A stretch of DNA of 64,000 nt from Mycobacterium sp. IS-836 (GCF_001954275.1 NZ_MBEU01000085.1:1-64000); one strand, 5' to 3'. Shown: positions 10,204 through 21,329, counted from the first letter of the stretch. Numbers and translations: made by a program. Notes: a model not told the origin generated them from the letters alone.

Positions 10204-10736
10204 CGCGGGTCGTGCTGTCCATCGGCTCCAATCTCGGTGACCGGCTGGCGCGGTTACGGTCGGTCGTCGACGGGCTCGGCGATGCGGTGCTCGCGGTCTC
10301 CCCGGTGTACGAGACCGACCCCTGGGGCGGCGTGGAACAGGCGCCCTTCCTCAACGCGGTGGTGATAGCCGACGACCCCGGGTGCGACGGGCAGGGGTGG
10401 CTGCGGCGTGCTCAGGACTTCGAGCGCGCGGCGGGCCGGGTTCGCGGCGAACGCTGGGGACCGCGCACCCTCGACGTCGACCTGATCGCCTGCTACGACG
10501 ACACCGAGGTGATCGCCCGGGAGCCCAACCTGACGCTGCCGCATCCCCTGGCGCACCTGCGCGCTTTCGTGATGGTGCCGTGGCTGGCCATCGACCCGGA
10601 TGCCCAGCTGACCGTCGCCGGGGGCGTTCGACCGGTCGCCCGCCTGCTGGCCGAGCTGGAGCCGGCCGACCGCGAGGGTGTCCGGTTGTCCGGGCTGACG
10701 CTGACGTCCTCCGCCAACCGGGAGTCGCGGCGCTGA
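10200..10736 (+). CDS. folK: hydroxymethyldihydropterin pyrophosphokinase
   Basis: The protein has 178 residues. It transfers pyrophosphate from ATP to 6-hydroxymethyl-dihydropterin, giving the FolP substrate. The opening SIGSNLGDR and the signature RWGPRTLDVDLI are diagnostic of HPPK. ATG at 10200 overlaps the folB stop (ATGA). The Ser-Arg-rich extreme C-terminus is not conserved in the family. Confidence 0.95.
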   Translation: MTRVVLSIGSNLGDRLARLRSVVDGLGDAVLAVSPVYETDPWGGVEQAPFLNAVVIADDPGCDGQGWLRRAQDFERAAGRVRGERWGPRTLDVDLIACYDDTEVIAREPNLTLPHPLAHLRAFVMVPWLAIDPDAQLTVAGGVRPVARLLAELEPADREGVRLSGLTLTSSANRESRR

Positions 10737-11212
10737 TGGGCCCGACCAGGAAACGTGACCTGACGGCCGCGGTGGTGGGAGCTGCGGTGGTGGGTTATCT
10801 CCTGGTCATCCAGCTCTACCGGTGGTTCCCGCCCATCACGATCTGGACCGGGCTGTCGCTGCTCGCGGTCGCCATCGGCGAGGCGCTGTGGGCGCGCCAC
10901 GTGCGGGCCAAAATCAACGAGGGCGAAATCGGCGACGGGCCGGGATGGCTGCATCCGCTTGCCGTCGCGCGCAGCGTGATGGTCGCCAAGGCGTCGGCCT
11001 GGGTCGGCGCGCTCGTCCTGGGTTGGTGGGTCGGCGTGCTGGTGTACTTCCTGCCGCGGCGGTCATGGCTGCGGGTCGCCGCCGAGGACACCACCGGCAC
11101 GGTGGTCGCGGCGGTCAGCGCGCTGGCGCTCGTGGTTGCCGCGCTGTGGCTGCAGCATTGCTGTAAATCCCCGCAGGATCCGACCGAGCACGGCGAGGGC
11201 GCGGAAAGCTAA
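10736..11212 (+). CDS. DUF3180 membrane protein (Rv3605c-like)
   Basis: The protein has 158 residues with four hydrophobic segments (about 10-27, 37-50, 79-102 and 118-138). It is an inner-membrane protein of unknown function that follows folK in many actinobacteria. Its ATG shares one base with the folK stop (TGATG), so it is the last gene of the folate operon. Length equals the M. tuberculosis homologue. Conservation of position suggests a link with folate synthesis, but no catalytic motif is visible. Confidence 0.9.
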   Translation: MGPTRKRDLTAAVVGAAVVGYLLVIQLYRWFPPITIWTGLSLLAVAIGEALWARHVRAKINEGEIGDGPGWLHPLAVARSVMVAKASAWVGALVLGWWVGVLVYFLPRRSWLRVAAEDTTGTVVAAVSALALVVAALWLQHCCKSPQDPTEHGEGAES

Positions 11213-11284
11213 AGCCGCGCCGGGGTCGGCGTAGGGCCAGCGGCACGCCGGACCGGTGCGACACGCGGATTGACCTCGCACAGG

Positions 11285-11297
11285 TACTCTCAGGCCA
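11285..11297 (+). promoter_or_regulatory. candidate -10 box for a leaderless start of the Rv3604c-like gene
   Basis: TACTCT at 11285-11290 matches the mycobacterial -10 pattern TANNNT and lies 6 nt before the ATG at 11297. No ribosome-binding site is visible. The spacing would place transcription start at or near the ATG. No clear -35 is seen. Confidence 0.4.
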
Positions 11298-12667
11298 TGA
11301 CCGTTCTGTCCCGCGGCGCCCGGGTCCGGCGCGGCGGTCGCAGGCCGGGGTGGGTGCTCTTGACCGCGTTGCTGGTCCTCGCAATGGGGGCCAGTTCCGC
11401 ACTGGTTTTCACCAATCGGGTGGAACTCCTCAAGCTCGCTGTAATCCTGGCGCTGTGGGCCGCAGTCGCCGGCGCGTTCGTGTCGGTGCTCTACCGCCGG
11501 CAAAGCGATGCTGATCAATCCCGCGTGCGTGACCTCAAGCTCGTCTATGACCTGCAGCTGGACCGGGAGATCTCGGCCCGCCGCGAATACGAGCTGACCG
11601 TGGAGTCCCAGCTGCGCCGCGAGCTGGCGTCCGAGCTGCGCGCCCAGGCCGCCGACGATGTCGCCGCGCTGCGTGCGGAGCTGGCCGCGTTGCGGACCAG
11701 CCTGGAGATCCTGTTCGACACCGACCTTCAGGACCGCCCGGCGCTGGAGACGCTCGAGACGGAGGCGCCGCGCGCACGCACCTACAGCGACTGGGAGCGA
11801 AACGGTGAGAGCGCCGATTGGGTGTCCAGCGATCGCGTGACGTCGGCCCGCCAGGACAACCCGCTCGGGCGCACCGACCGGCGCGCCGACGAAGAGGCGA
11901 TCATCGACGTGCCCGAGGAGCCGCTGCTGCCGCCCCGCCAGGCGCCGCCGGCGCGGGAGGCCTCCCGGAGCCACTACGACGTCCCGCCCGAGGCTCCCTA
12001 CCTGGTCTCGCAGGAGCCCCCGTACATGGCCCCGCCTCCGGAGCCCGAGCAGCGATTCGAGCAGTTTCACCGGCCGCCGCCACAACCGGCCCCACCGCCG
12101 CCGTACACGCCGCCGCCACCGCCGCCCCAACCGGAACCGCAGCCCCAGCCGCAGGATTGGCAGCCGGTCGCCGCGGACGGGCTCTGGCTGCCGCCGGGCG
12201 CGCGGGGCAGCCACTGGGCCGGTGACGATTCCCCGGCCCCGGCCGACGCGGGGCGCCGCCGCGCCCGGCACTCCCACCCGGACGAGCCCGTGGACGGCGC
12301 GCGCGTCGAACACGAACCTTCCTGGCCGTACGGCGAGGCCGGTCGCCGGGCCTCCCGGCATTCGGCGGAGTACCGCGACTTCGGGATCTTTGCGGCGACG
12401 AACGAGCCGCCGGCCGCTCCGCCGCCACCCCCTCCCGCCGCCGCTACGCCGCCTATGCCGCCGCCGGTTGGGCCGCCGCCACCACAAATGGCACCGCCAC
12501 CACCGGCCGCGAATGCGCCTCGGCACGGGGGAGCCGACCCATCGGCCGAAGCGCGGCAGGGCGCGGGCGAGGCCCCGCCGTCGGGTGGCCACTCCGTCGC
12601 CGACCTGCTGGCGAGGCTGCAGGTGGAGCCGTCCGGCGGGGGCCGTCGGCGCCGCCGGGAAGGCTGA
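11297..12667 (+). CDS. membrane protein with coiled coil and Pro-rich tail (Rv3604c-like, DUF6779)
   Basis: The protein has 456 residues. Two TM helices (about 18-36 and 42-60) are followed by a charged, probably coiled-coil region (about 68-140). Then comes a long Pro-rich region to about residue 420 with several poly-Pro runs. The C-terminus has a conserved-looking HSVADLLARL segment followed by a basic RRRRR end. Similar short C-terminal motifs occur, from memory, in other actinobacterial envelope proteins. Function is not established. ATG at 11297 is preferred over TTG at 11270 because of the -10-like box 6 nt upstream. Confidence 0.85.
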   Translation: MTVLSRGARVRRGGRRPGWVLLTALLVLAMGASSALVFTNRVELLKLAVILALWAAVAGAFVSVLYRRQSDADQSRVRDLKLVYDLQLDREISARREYELTVESQLRRELASELRAQAADDVAALRAELAALRTSLEILFDTDLQDRPALETLETEAPRARTYSDWERNGESADWVSSDRVTSARQDNPLGRTDRRADEEAIIDVPEEPLLPPRQAPPAREASRSHYDVPPEAPYLVSQEPPYMAPPPEPEQRFEQFHRPPPQPAPPPPYTPPPPPPQPEPQPQPQDWQPVAADGLWLPPGARGSHWAGDDSPAPADAGRRRARHSHPDEPVDGARVEHEPSWPYGEAGRRASRHSAEYRDFGIFAATNEPPAAPPPPPPAAATPPMPPPVGPPPPQMAPPPPAANAPRHGGADPSAEARQGAGEAPPSGGHSVADLLARLQVEPSGGGRRRRREG

Positions 12668-12780
12668 GCTGAGGGCATCGTCACATTGGGGACGGCCCAC
12701 CCAATCGACTACAGTCTTAGTGACCGTCCGGTACCCAGTTGGGACTGGAACGAACGAATAAATCAGTGAGGTCGTCTGCG

Positions 12781-13689
12781 ATGGTGCAGTTCGACGGTTT
12801 GCGCCCGGCCAGGCTCAAGGTCGGCATCATCTCGGCCGGCCGGGTGGGCACCGCGCTGGGCGTCGCGCTGGAGCGCGCTGACCACGTCGTCGTCGCGTGC
12901 AGCGCCATTTCCCACGCATCGCGGCAGCGGGCGCAGCGCCGGCTGCCCGATACCCCCGTGCTCTCGCCGCCGGACGTGGCGGCCGGTGCCGAGCTGCTGT
13001 TGTTGGCGGTTCCCGACAGCGAACTCGCCGGCCTGGTGTCCGGCCTGGCCGCGACGTCGGCGCTGCGGCCCGGCACGATCGTGGCGCACACGTCCGGCGC
13101 CAACGGCGTCGGCATCCTCGCGCCGCTGGCGCCCGACTGCATACCGCTGGCCATCCACCCGGCGATGACCTTCACCGGATCCGACGAGGACATCAGCAGG
13201 CTGCCCGACACCTGCTTCGGGATCACCGCGGCCGACGACGTCGGGTACGCGATCGGCCAATCCCTGGTCCTGGAGATGGGCGGCGAGCCGTTCTGTGTCC
13301 GCGAAGACGACCGCGTCCTGTACCACGCCGCGCTGGCCCATGCCGGAAACCACATCGTGGCGGTGCTCGCCGACGCGATCGACGCCCTGCGGGCCGCGCT
13401 GCGCGGCAGCGAACTGCTCGGGCAACAAACCGTCGACGACCAGCCGGGCGGCATCGCCGAACGCATCGTCGGGCCGCTGGCGCGGGCCGCGCTGGAGAAC
13501 ACCCTGCAACGCGGCCAGGCCGCGCTCACCGGGCCGGTAGCGCGCGGGGATGCGGCCGCCGTCGCCCAGCATCTGGCCGCGCTGGAGCGGGTGGACCCCG
13601 CGCTGGCCAACGCCTATCGGGTGAATGCTCTGCGGACCGCCCAGCGCGCCCACGCCCCCGCCGATGTCGTCGAGGTGCTGGCGCGATGA
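12781..13689 (+). CDS. DUF2520 / Rossmann-fold protein (Rv3603c-like)
   Basis: The protein has 302 residues. The N-terminal Rossmann fold has IISAGRVGTALG near residue 15. The middle motif AHTSGANG and the segment LAIHPAMTFTG are typical of the DUF2520 family, related to NADP-binding ketopantoate reductases and pyrroline-carboxylate reductases. It overlaps panC by 4 bp (ATGA) and so belongs to the pantothenate operon. It has been suggested as a candidate ketopantoate reductase-like enzyme on this context, but that is inference. ATG at 12781 is chosen; a GTG at 12766 would add five residues. Confidence 0.87.
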   Translation: MVQFDGLRPARLKVGIISAGRVGTALGVALERADHVVVACSAISHASRQRAQRRLPDTPVLSPPDVAAGAELLLLAVPDSELAGLVSGLAATSALRPGTIVAHTSGANGVGILAPLAPDCIPLAIHPAMTFTGSDEDISRLPDTCFGITAADDVGYAIGQSLVLEMGGEPFCVREDDRVLYHAALAHAGNHIVAVLADAIDALRAALRGSELLGQQTVDDQPGGIAERIVGPLARAALENTLQRGQAALTGPVARGDAAAVAQHLAALERVDPALANAYRVNALRTAQRAHAPADVVEVLAR

Positions 13690-14615
13690 ACCCGATGGCG
13701 CCGACCGCGTTCACGGCGGGCGAGCTCAACCTGTATTCGACGCCGCGCGACGTCACGGAGGTCAGCCGCGCGCTGCGCCACACCGGCCGGCGGGTGATGC
13801 TGGTGCCCACCATGGGCGCGCTGCACGACGGGCACCTGGCCCTGGTGCGCGCAGCCAGGCGGGTGCCCGGCTCGGTGGTGGTCGTTTCGATCTTCGTCAA
13901 TCCGCTGCAGTTCGGCGCCGGCGAAGATCTCGACGCGTATCCCCGGACGCTGGACGAGGACCTGGCGATGTTGCGCGGCGAAGGCGTCGAGATCGTGTTC
14001 GCGCCGACCGCCGCGGCGATGTATCCCGACGGCCTGCGCACCAGCGTGCAGCCGGGTCCACTGGCCGCCGAACTCGAGGGCGGCTCGCGGCCAACGCATT
14101 TCGCCGGCGTGCTGACCGTCGTGTGCAAGCTGCTGCAGATCGTGCGTCCCGACCGGGTGTTCTTCGGCGAGAAGGATTACCAGCAGCTGGTCCTGATCCG
14201 GCAGATGGTGGCCGACTTGAACCTCGACGTCGCGGTGGTCGGGGTACCGACGGTGCGGGAAGGCGACGGGCTGGCTATGTCGTCGCGCAACCGCTACCTC
14301 GATCCGGCGCAGCGCGAACTGGCCGGCACGCTTTCGGCGGCATTGGTGGCCGCCGCGCACGCCGCGCCCGTCGGCGCCCGGGCCGCGCTGGACGCCGCGC
14401 GCTCGGTGCTCGACGCCGTGCCCGCCATCGAGGTCGACTACCTGGAGCTGCGTGACGCCGAGCTGGGCCCGCCGCAGGTCGGCAGGCCCGGGCGCCTGCT
14501 GATCGCCGCCCGGCTGGGCGGCACCAGACTGCTGGACAACATTGCGATCGAAGTTGGAAATCTCGCCGGCACCGACGGGCCGGACGAACTCGCCCAATCA
14601 CATTGGAGGAACTGA
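13686..14615 (+). CDS. panC: pantothenate synthetase
   Basis: The protein has 309 residues, the same length as M. tuberculosis PanC. It joins pantoate and beta-alanine using ATP. The HIGH-like motif is in PTMGALHDGHL, the GEKDYQQL segment binds pantoate/ATP, and the KMSKS-like loop is AMSSRNRYL. ATG at 13686 overlaps the DUF2520 gene stop. PanD, next in the operon, supplies beta-alanine. Confidence 0.97.
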   Translation: MNPMAPTAFTAGELNLYSTPRDVTEVSRALRHTGRRVMLVPTMGALHDGHLALVRAARRVPGSVVVVSIFVNPLQFGAGEDLDAYPRTLDEDLAMLRGEGVEIVFAPTAAAMYPDGLRTSVQPGPLAAELEGGSRPTHFAGVLTVVCKLLQIVRPDRVFFGEKDYQQLVLIRQMVADLNLDVAVVGVPTVREGDGLAMSSRNRYLDPAQRELAGTLSAALVAAAHAAPVGARAALDAARSVLDAVPAIEVDYLELRDAELGPPQVGRPGRLLIAARLGGTRLLDNIAIEVGNLAGTDGPDELAQSHWRN

Positions 14616-15034
14616 TGTTTCGGACGATGCTGAAATCGAAGATCCACCGCGCCACGGTCACGCAGGCCGACCTGCACTACGTCGGCTCGGTGACCATCGA
14701 CGCCGACTTGATGGATGCCGCGGACCTGCTCGAGGGCGAACAGGTGACCATCGTCGACATCGACAACGGCGCGCGGTTGGTCACCTACGCCATCACCGGC
14801 GAGCGGGGCTCCGGGGTGATCGGAATCAACGGCGCCGCAGCCCATCTGGTTCACCCCGGCGATCTGGTGATTCTGATCGCCTACGGCACCATGACGGACG
14901 CCGAGGCGCGCGCCTACCGGCCGCGGATCGTCTTCGTCGACGCCGACAACAAGCCGATCGACCTCGGCCACGATCCGGCCTTCGTGCCCGACGACGCGGC
15001 CGAGCTACTCGATCCGCGGATGGGCGCACGGTAG
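14615..15034 (+). CDS. panD: aspartate 1-decarboxylase (pyruvoyl enzyme)
   Basis: The protein has 139 residues. It makes beta-alanine from aspartate. The self-cleavage site is Gly24-Ser25 in HYVGSVTID, where Ser25 becomes the pyruvoyl group. The ATG at 14615 shares a base with the panC stop and follows GGAGGA. The C-terminal about 20 residues extend past the fold, as in M. tuberculosis. Confidence 0.97.
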   Translation: MFRTMLKSKIHRATVTQADLHYVGSVTIDADLMDAADLLEGEQVTIVDIDNGARLVTYAITGERGSGVIGINGAAAHLVHPGDLVILIAYGTMTDAEARAYRPRIVFVDADNKPIDLGHDPAFVPDDAAELLDPRMGAR

Positions 15035-15036
15035 CC

Positions 15037-15861
15037 GTGCTGCTGGCGATCGACGTCCGCAATACCCACACCGTTGTCGGGCTGCTGTCGGGCTCCAAGG
15101 AGCACGCAAAAGTCGTGCAGCAATGGCGTATTCGCACCGAATCCGAGGTCACCGCGGACGAATTGGCGCTGACCATCGACGGGCTGATCGGTGAAGATTC
15201 GGAGCGGCTCACCGGCGCCGTCGCCCTGTCCACCGTCCCGTCGGTGCTGCACGAGGTGCGGATCATGCTCGACCAGTACTGGCCGTCGGTGCCGCACGTG
15301 CTGATCGAGCCGGGGGTACGCACCGGGATCCCGCTGCTGGTCGACAATCCCAAAGAAGTCGGCGCCGACCGAATCGTCAACTGCCTGGCGGCCTTTCACA
15401 AGTTCGGCCGGGCCGCGATCGTCGTCGACTTCGGCTCGTCGATCTGCGTGGACGTGGTGTCGGCCAAGGGCGAGTTCCTCGGCGGGGCCATCGCCCCCGG
15501 GGTTCAGGTCTCGTCGGATGCTGCCGCGGCCCGCTCGGCCGCACTGCGCCGGGTCGAGCTGACCGAGCCCCGGTCGGTGGTCGGCAAGAACACCGTGGAA
15601 TGCATGCAGGCCGGTGCCGTGTTCGGCTTCGCCGGATTGGTCGACGGCCTGGTCACGCGGATCCGCGCGGACGTCGACGGCTTTTCCGAGGACCTCGGCG
15701 ACGACGTCGTCGTGGTGGCGACCGGGCACACCGCGCCGCTGCTGCTGCCCCAGCTGCACACCGTCAACCACTACGACGCGCACCTGACCCTGCACGGCCT
15801 GCGACTGGTCTTCGAGCGCAACCGCGACGCCCAGCGCGGCCGCCTGAAGACCGCACGCTGA
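15037..15861 (+). CDS. coaX: type III pantothenate kinase
   Basis: The protein has 274 residues. It phosphorylates pantothenate, the first step from vitamin B5 to coenzyme A. The ASKHA-fold phosphate loop is LAIDVRNTHT at the N-terminus; the second motif is VVDFGSSICVDVV, and GGAIAPG also fits. GTG at 15037 lies 2 bp after the panD stop. It is the last gene of the pantothenate/CoA operon. Confidence 0.93.
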   Translation: MLLAIDVRNTHTVVGLLSGSKEHAKVVQQWRIRTESEVTADELALTIDGLIGEDSERLTGAVALSTVPSVLHEVRIMLDQYWPSVPHVLIEPGVRTGIPLLVDNPKEVGADRIVNCLAAFHKFGRAAIVVDFGSSICVDVVSAKGEFLGGAIAPGVQVSSDAAAARSAALRRVELTEPRSVVGKNTVECMQAGAVFGFAGLVDGLVTRIRADVDGFSEDLGDDVVVVATGHTAPLLLPQLHTVNHYDAHLTLHGLRLVFERNRDAQRGRLKTAR

Positions 15862-15876
15862 CTTTTCTCTCGCGCT

Positions 15877-15930
15877 GAGTGTGGCCTCACGGCGCCCGAG
15901 GCGCACACAAGACGCCGTCAGCGCACACTC
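15877..15930. repeat. imperfect inverted repeat between coaX and lysS
   Basis: Arms at 15877-15894 and 15913-15930 match at 15 of 18 positions and enclose an 18-nt loop. The hairpin lies 16 bp past the coaX stop and could end that operon. It has no clear T-run. It also covers the region where a -35 element of lysS would fall. Confidence 0.5.
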
Positions 15931-15944
15931 GAAGCCCCGTCATT

Positions 15945-15962
15945 TAAGCTGGCACGTCGTGA
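15945..15962 (+). promoter_or_regulatory. lysS leaderless-type promoter/start, identical to that of cysS
   Basis: TAAGCTGGCACGTCGTGA includes a TAAGCT -10-like box (TANNNT) and the GTG start codon at 15959. No Shine-Dalgarno site precedes the GTG. The identical 18 nt occur at 33258-33275 with cysS in the same register. The arrangement fits a leaderless mRNA. Confidence 0.6.
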
Positions 15963-17455
15963 ACTCTGCCGACGCAGCAGACCTTCCCGAGCAGTTCCGG
16001 ATCCGCCGGGACAAGCGCGCTCGCCTATTGGCGGAGGGTCGCGAGCCCTACCCGGTCGCGATAGAGCGCACCCACACCCTGGCGCAGGTGCGCGCCGATC
16101 ACCCCGATCTGCCGACCGACACCGCGACCGACGACATCGTCGGCGTCGCCGGCCGGGTCATCTTCGCGCGCAACTCCGGAAAATTGTGTTTTGCGACACT
16201 CCAGGACGGCGACGGCGCCAGCCTGCAGGTGATGATCAGCCTGGACAAGGTCGGCCGCGAAGCGCTGGACGCGTGGAAGGCCGACGTCGACCTCGGCGAC
16301 CTCGTCTACGTGCATGGCAACGTGATCAGCTCACGGCGCGGCGAATTGTCGGTGCTGGCCGACTCCTGGCGGATGGCGGCCAAGTCGTTGCGGCCGCTGC
16401 CCGTCGCGCACAAGGAGATGAGCGAAGAGGCGCGGGTGCGGCAGCGCTACGTCGACCTGATCGTCCGCCCGCAGGCACGCTCGGTCGCCCGCCAGCGGAT
16501 CGCCGTCGTCCGCGCGATACGCGGCGCATTGGAACGGCGTGGGTTTCTCGAAGTCGAAACGCCTATGTTGCAGACACTGGCGGGCGGCGCGGCGGCGCGG
16601 CCGTTCATCACACATTCCAATGCTCTTGACATCGATCTGTACCTGCGGATCGCGCCGGAACTGTTCCTCAAGCGCTGCATCGTCGGTGGATTCGACCGGG
16701 TTTTCGAGCTAAATCGCGTGTTCCGAAACGAAGGGGCCGATTCCACGCATTCTCCGGAATTCTCCATGTTGGAGACGTATCAGACCTACGGAACGTATGA
16801 CGATTCGGCAGTGGTCACCCGCGAGCTTATTCAAGAGGTAGCCGACGAGGCGATCGGCACCAGACAACTACCGTTGCCGGACGGCAGCGTCTACGACATA
16901 GACGGAGAATGGGCGTCGATACAAATGTATCCGTCGCTGTCGGCGGCACTAGGTGAAGAGATCACACCCGAGACGACCGTGGATCAACTGCGCGCCATCG
17001 CCGGCCGGCTCGGCGTCGAGATTCCCGACAACCGCGGCTACGGCCACGGCAAGCTCGTCGAGGAACTATGGGAGCACACGGTGGGCAACGCACTCACCGC
17101 CCCCACCTTCGTCAAGGATTTCCCAGTCGAGACAACACCTTTGACGCGTCAGCACCGAAGTATCCCGGGCGTCACCGAGAAGTGGGACCTCTATGTGCAC
17201 GGGGTCGAACTTGCCACCGGCTATTCCGAATTGACCGACCCGATCGTGCAGCGCGAGAGGTTCGCCGAGCAAGCCCGCTCCGCGGCCGCGGGCGACGACG
17301 AGGCCATGGCGCTCGACGAAGACTTTCTGGCCGCACTGGAGTACGGGATGCCGCCGTGCACCGGAACCGGAATGGGTATCGATCGGTTGTTGATGTGTTT
17401 GACCGGACTGTCAATTAGGGAGACAGTTTTGTTCCCGATTGTTCGTCCGCACTGA
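15959..17455 (+). CDS. lysS: lysyl-tRNA synthetase (class II)
   Basis: The protein has 498 residues. The N-terminal OB-fold anticodon-binding domain (about 60-165) precedes the class II catalytic core. Motif 2 is FRNEGADSTHSPEFSMLE and motif 3 is GMGIDRLLM near the C-terminus. GTG at 15959 is chosen because it matches the M. tuberculosis start and sits just after a -10-like box; the frame is open to 15881 but without homology. It corresponds to LysS1. Confidence 0.96.
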   Translation: MNSADAADLPEQFRIRRDKRARLLAEGREPYPVAIERTHTLAQVRADHPDLPTDTATDDIVGVAGRVIFARNSGKLCFATLQDGDGASLQVMISLDKVGREALDAWKADVDLGDLVYVHGNVISSRRGELSVLADSWRMAAKSLRPLPVAHKEMSEEARVRQRYVDLIVRPQARSVARQRIAVVRAIRGALERRGFLEVETPMLQTLAGGAAARPFITHSNALDIDLYLRIAPELFLKRCIVGGFDRVFELNRVFRNEGADSTHSPEFSMLETYQTYGTYDDSAVVTRELIQEVADEAIGTRQLPLPDGSVYDIDGEWASIQMYPSLSAALGEEITPETTVDQLRAIAGRLGVEIPDNRGYGHGKLVEELWEHTVGNALTAPTFVKDFPVETTPLTRQHRSIPGVTEKWDLYVHGVELATGYSELTDPIVQRERFAEQARSAAAGDDEAMALDEDFLAALEYGMPPCTGTGMGIDRLLMCLTGLSIRETVLFPIVRPH

Positions 17456-17573
17456 AGTTCAACTGTGCGTCATGCATCCAGATTGAGTATGCTGCGTTCC
17501 TATGGCAGATTGATGCGGGGAGTCTATCCAATCTGCTCAGCAACTGCTCAAGATGAAATGCGAGGGTAATCTG

Positions 17574-17912
17574 ATGGCGAAGAAAGTGACCGTCACCTTG
17601 GTCGATGATTTCGACGGTGCGGGCGCGGCCGACGAAACAGTCGAATTCGGGCTCGATGGGGTGACGTATGAGATTGACCTTTCTTCCAAGAATGCGGCAA
17701 AACTTCGCAGTGATCTGAAGCAGTGGGTAGCGGCGGGCCGCCGCGTGGGCGGGCGCCGTCGCGGCCGTTCGGGTTCCGGCCGCGGCCGTGGCGCGATCGA
17801 CCGTGAGCAGAGCGCGGCGATCCGCGAGTGGGCCCGTCGCAACGGGCACAACGTGTCCACGCGGGGGCGTATCCCCGCCGACGTCATCGATGCCTTCCAC
17901 GCGGCAACCTAG
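17574..17912 (+). CDS. lsr2: Lsr2 nucleoid-associated protein
   Basis: The protein has 112 residues, identical in length to M. tuberculosis Lsr2. It is an H-NS-like silencer that binds and bridges AT-rich DNA. The N-terminal dimerisation domain begins MAKKVTVTLVDDFDG. The linker is Arg/Gly-rich. The C-terminal DNA-binding domain has the AT-hook-like RGR (in STRGRIPADVI). It is a single gene with its own 118-bp upstream gap and a strong terminator after it. Confidence 0.98.
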   Translation: MAKKVTVTLVDDFDGAGAADETVEFGLDGVTYEIDLSSKNAAKLRSDLKQWVAAGRRVGGRRRGRSGSGRGRGAIDREQSAAIREWARRNGHNVSTRGRIPADVIDAFHAAT

Positions 17913-17924
17913 AAACGCAGTCTT

Positions 17925-17963
17925 AACCGGCGCCCGGCCGCAACCGCCGGGCGCCGGTTCTTT
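17925..17963 (+). terminator. intrinsic-type terminator of lsr2
   Basis: A perfect 13-bp stem, AACCGGCGCCCGG at 17925-17937 with its complement at 17947-17959, encloses a 9-nt loop. A short TTCTTT-type tract follows. It begins 13 bp after the lsr2 stop. Confidence 0.8.
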
Positions 17964-17977
17964 CGCTGGTGGCGAAA
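17961..17977. promoter_or_regulatory. palindrome TTTCGC-N5-GCGAAA, candidate ClgR operator for clpC1
   Basis: The 6-bp arms are perfect and 5 nt apart. The pattern resembles the actinobacterial ClgR box (CGC-N5-GCG core with A/T flanks). ClgR activates clp genes in mycobacteria and corynebacteria, and clpC1 is the next gene, 234 bp downstream. The distance is rather long for an activator, so this is tentative. Confidence 0.45.
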
Positions 17978-18211
17978 CGATCGCGCGGGGTTTGCGGAAA
18001 CGATTTGGCGGTTTGCCGCGTTTCCTCAGTTACCGCTGTGTCGGCGGCGGGGAGATCGCAGGTAAAGGCCGCGCGAGCCCCGAACCGCGGGGAACCGCAA
18101 GGTTAGGAACCCTGGCAGGCCGACCATTACAGTGGATGGCAGGTACGCGAGTCCGGCTCCCACTGGCCGGAACTGAGGCTGTACCGACGTTGAGGGAGAG
18201 CAGGTAACCCG

Positions 18212-20746
<2,535 letters not shown>

Positions 20747-20755
20747 CCACAGCGC

Positions 20756-20794
20756 AAACGGGTGGTTAGTCTCAACCGGACTAGCCACCCGTTT
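20756..20794 (+). terminator. strong hairpin terminator after clpC1
   Basis: Arms at 20756-20771 and 20779-20794 pair over 16 bp with a single G-T wobble and a 7-nt loop. The right arm ends in GTTT. It starts 10 bp after the clpC1 stop codon. Confidence 0.8.
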
Positions 20795-20813
20795 CGCATG
20801 TAAGGGGCCCGCC

Positions 20814-21194
20814 GTGCTGATCGTGACCACCAACGACCTCCCGGGCTGGGAAATCCAACGCGTATGCGGCGAAGTCTTCGGCCTGACCGTTCGCTCCCGA
20901 AACGCGTTCTCCCAAATGGGCGCCGGGTTCAAGGCCATGTTCGGCGGCGAGCTGGCCGGAATGACGAAGAACCTCGCCGAGAGCCGCAACGAGGCGATGG
21001 GCCGGCTGATCGCCGAGGCGCGCAACCGCGGCGGCAACGCGATCGTCGCGATGCGCTTCGACACCACCGAGATCGGCGATGTGTGGACCGAGATTTGCGC
21101 CTACGGCACCGCGGTCCAGGCGGTGCCGATCACCGACGCGGCGAAGTACACGGCGAATCAGCTCGGCTACGGGGCCGCGCCCCCGCAGCAGTGA
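20814..21194 (+). CDS. YbjQ/UPF0145 (DUF74) family protein
   Basis: The protein has 126 residues. It shows the family pattern: an N-terminal TTNDLPGW strand, a central region with EAMGRLIAEARNRGGNAIVAMRFD, and a C-terminal AYGTAVQAVP. The family forms small pentameric beta-barrel-like proteins annotated as putative heavy-metal binding, but the biochemical role is unproven. GTG at 20814 is the start. It stands alone between the clpC1 terminator and the cobalamin riboswitch. Confidence 0.85.
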   Translation: MLIVTTNDLPGWEIQRVCGEVFGLTVRSRNAFSQMGAGFKAMFGGELAGMTKNLAESRNEAMGRLIAEARNRGGNAIVAMRFDTTEIGDVWTEICAYGTAVQAVPITDAAKYTANQLGYGAAPPQQ

Positions 21195-21195
21195 C

Positions 21196-21305
21196 GGCGG
21201 TTTACACTGTCGCTTGCCAAACGAGTGACGGAATCCGGTGAAAGTCCGAAACGGTCGCGCCACTGTCAAAGTCAGACCCGAAGCTCGTCGGACCTAAGCG
21301 GGACG
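21196..21305 (+). ncRNA. cobalamin (B12) riboswitch upstream of cbtB
   Basis: The conserved core is seen at 21231-21265: a GAATCCGGTGAAAGTCCG segment, then ACGGTCGCGCCACTGT, then AGTCAGACCC at 21270-21279. These are the hallmark blocks of actinobacterial cobalamin riboswitches. It lies 25-135 bp upstream of cbtB on the same strand. Bound adenosyl- or methylcobalamin should lower expression of the cobalt transporter genes. The outer boundaries are approximate. Confidence 0.9.
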
Positions 21306-21329
21306 CGATATCCCCAGAAGGAGTCAACT

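Noticed and set aside
11063..12700. 545-residue minus-strand open frame opposite the Rv3604c-like gene
   Set aside because: It is Arg/Gly-rich, has no recognisable domain and mirrors the Pro-rich coding sequence; high G+C makes such antisense frames common.
18104..18133. GGAAC near 18104 as an ECF-sigma -35 element for clpC1
   Set aside because: The matching -10 (CGTT type) is not at a suitable distance. The TACAGT at 18128 fits a housekeeping -10 only weakly.
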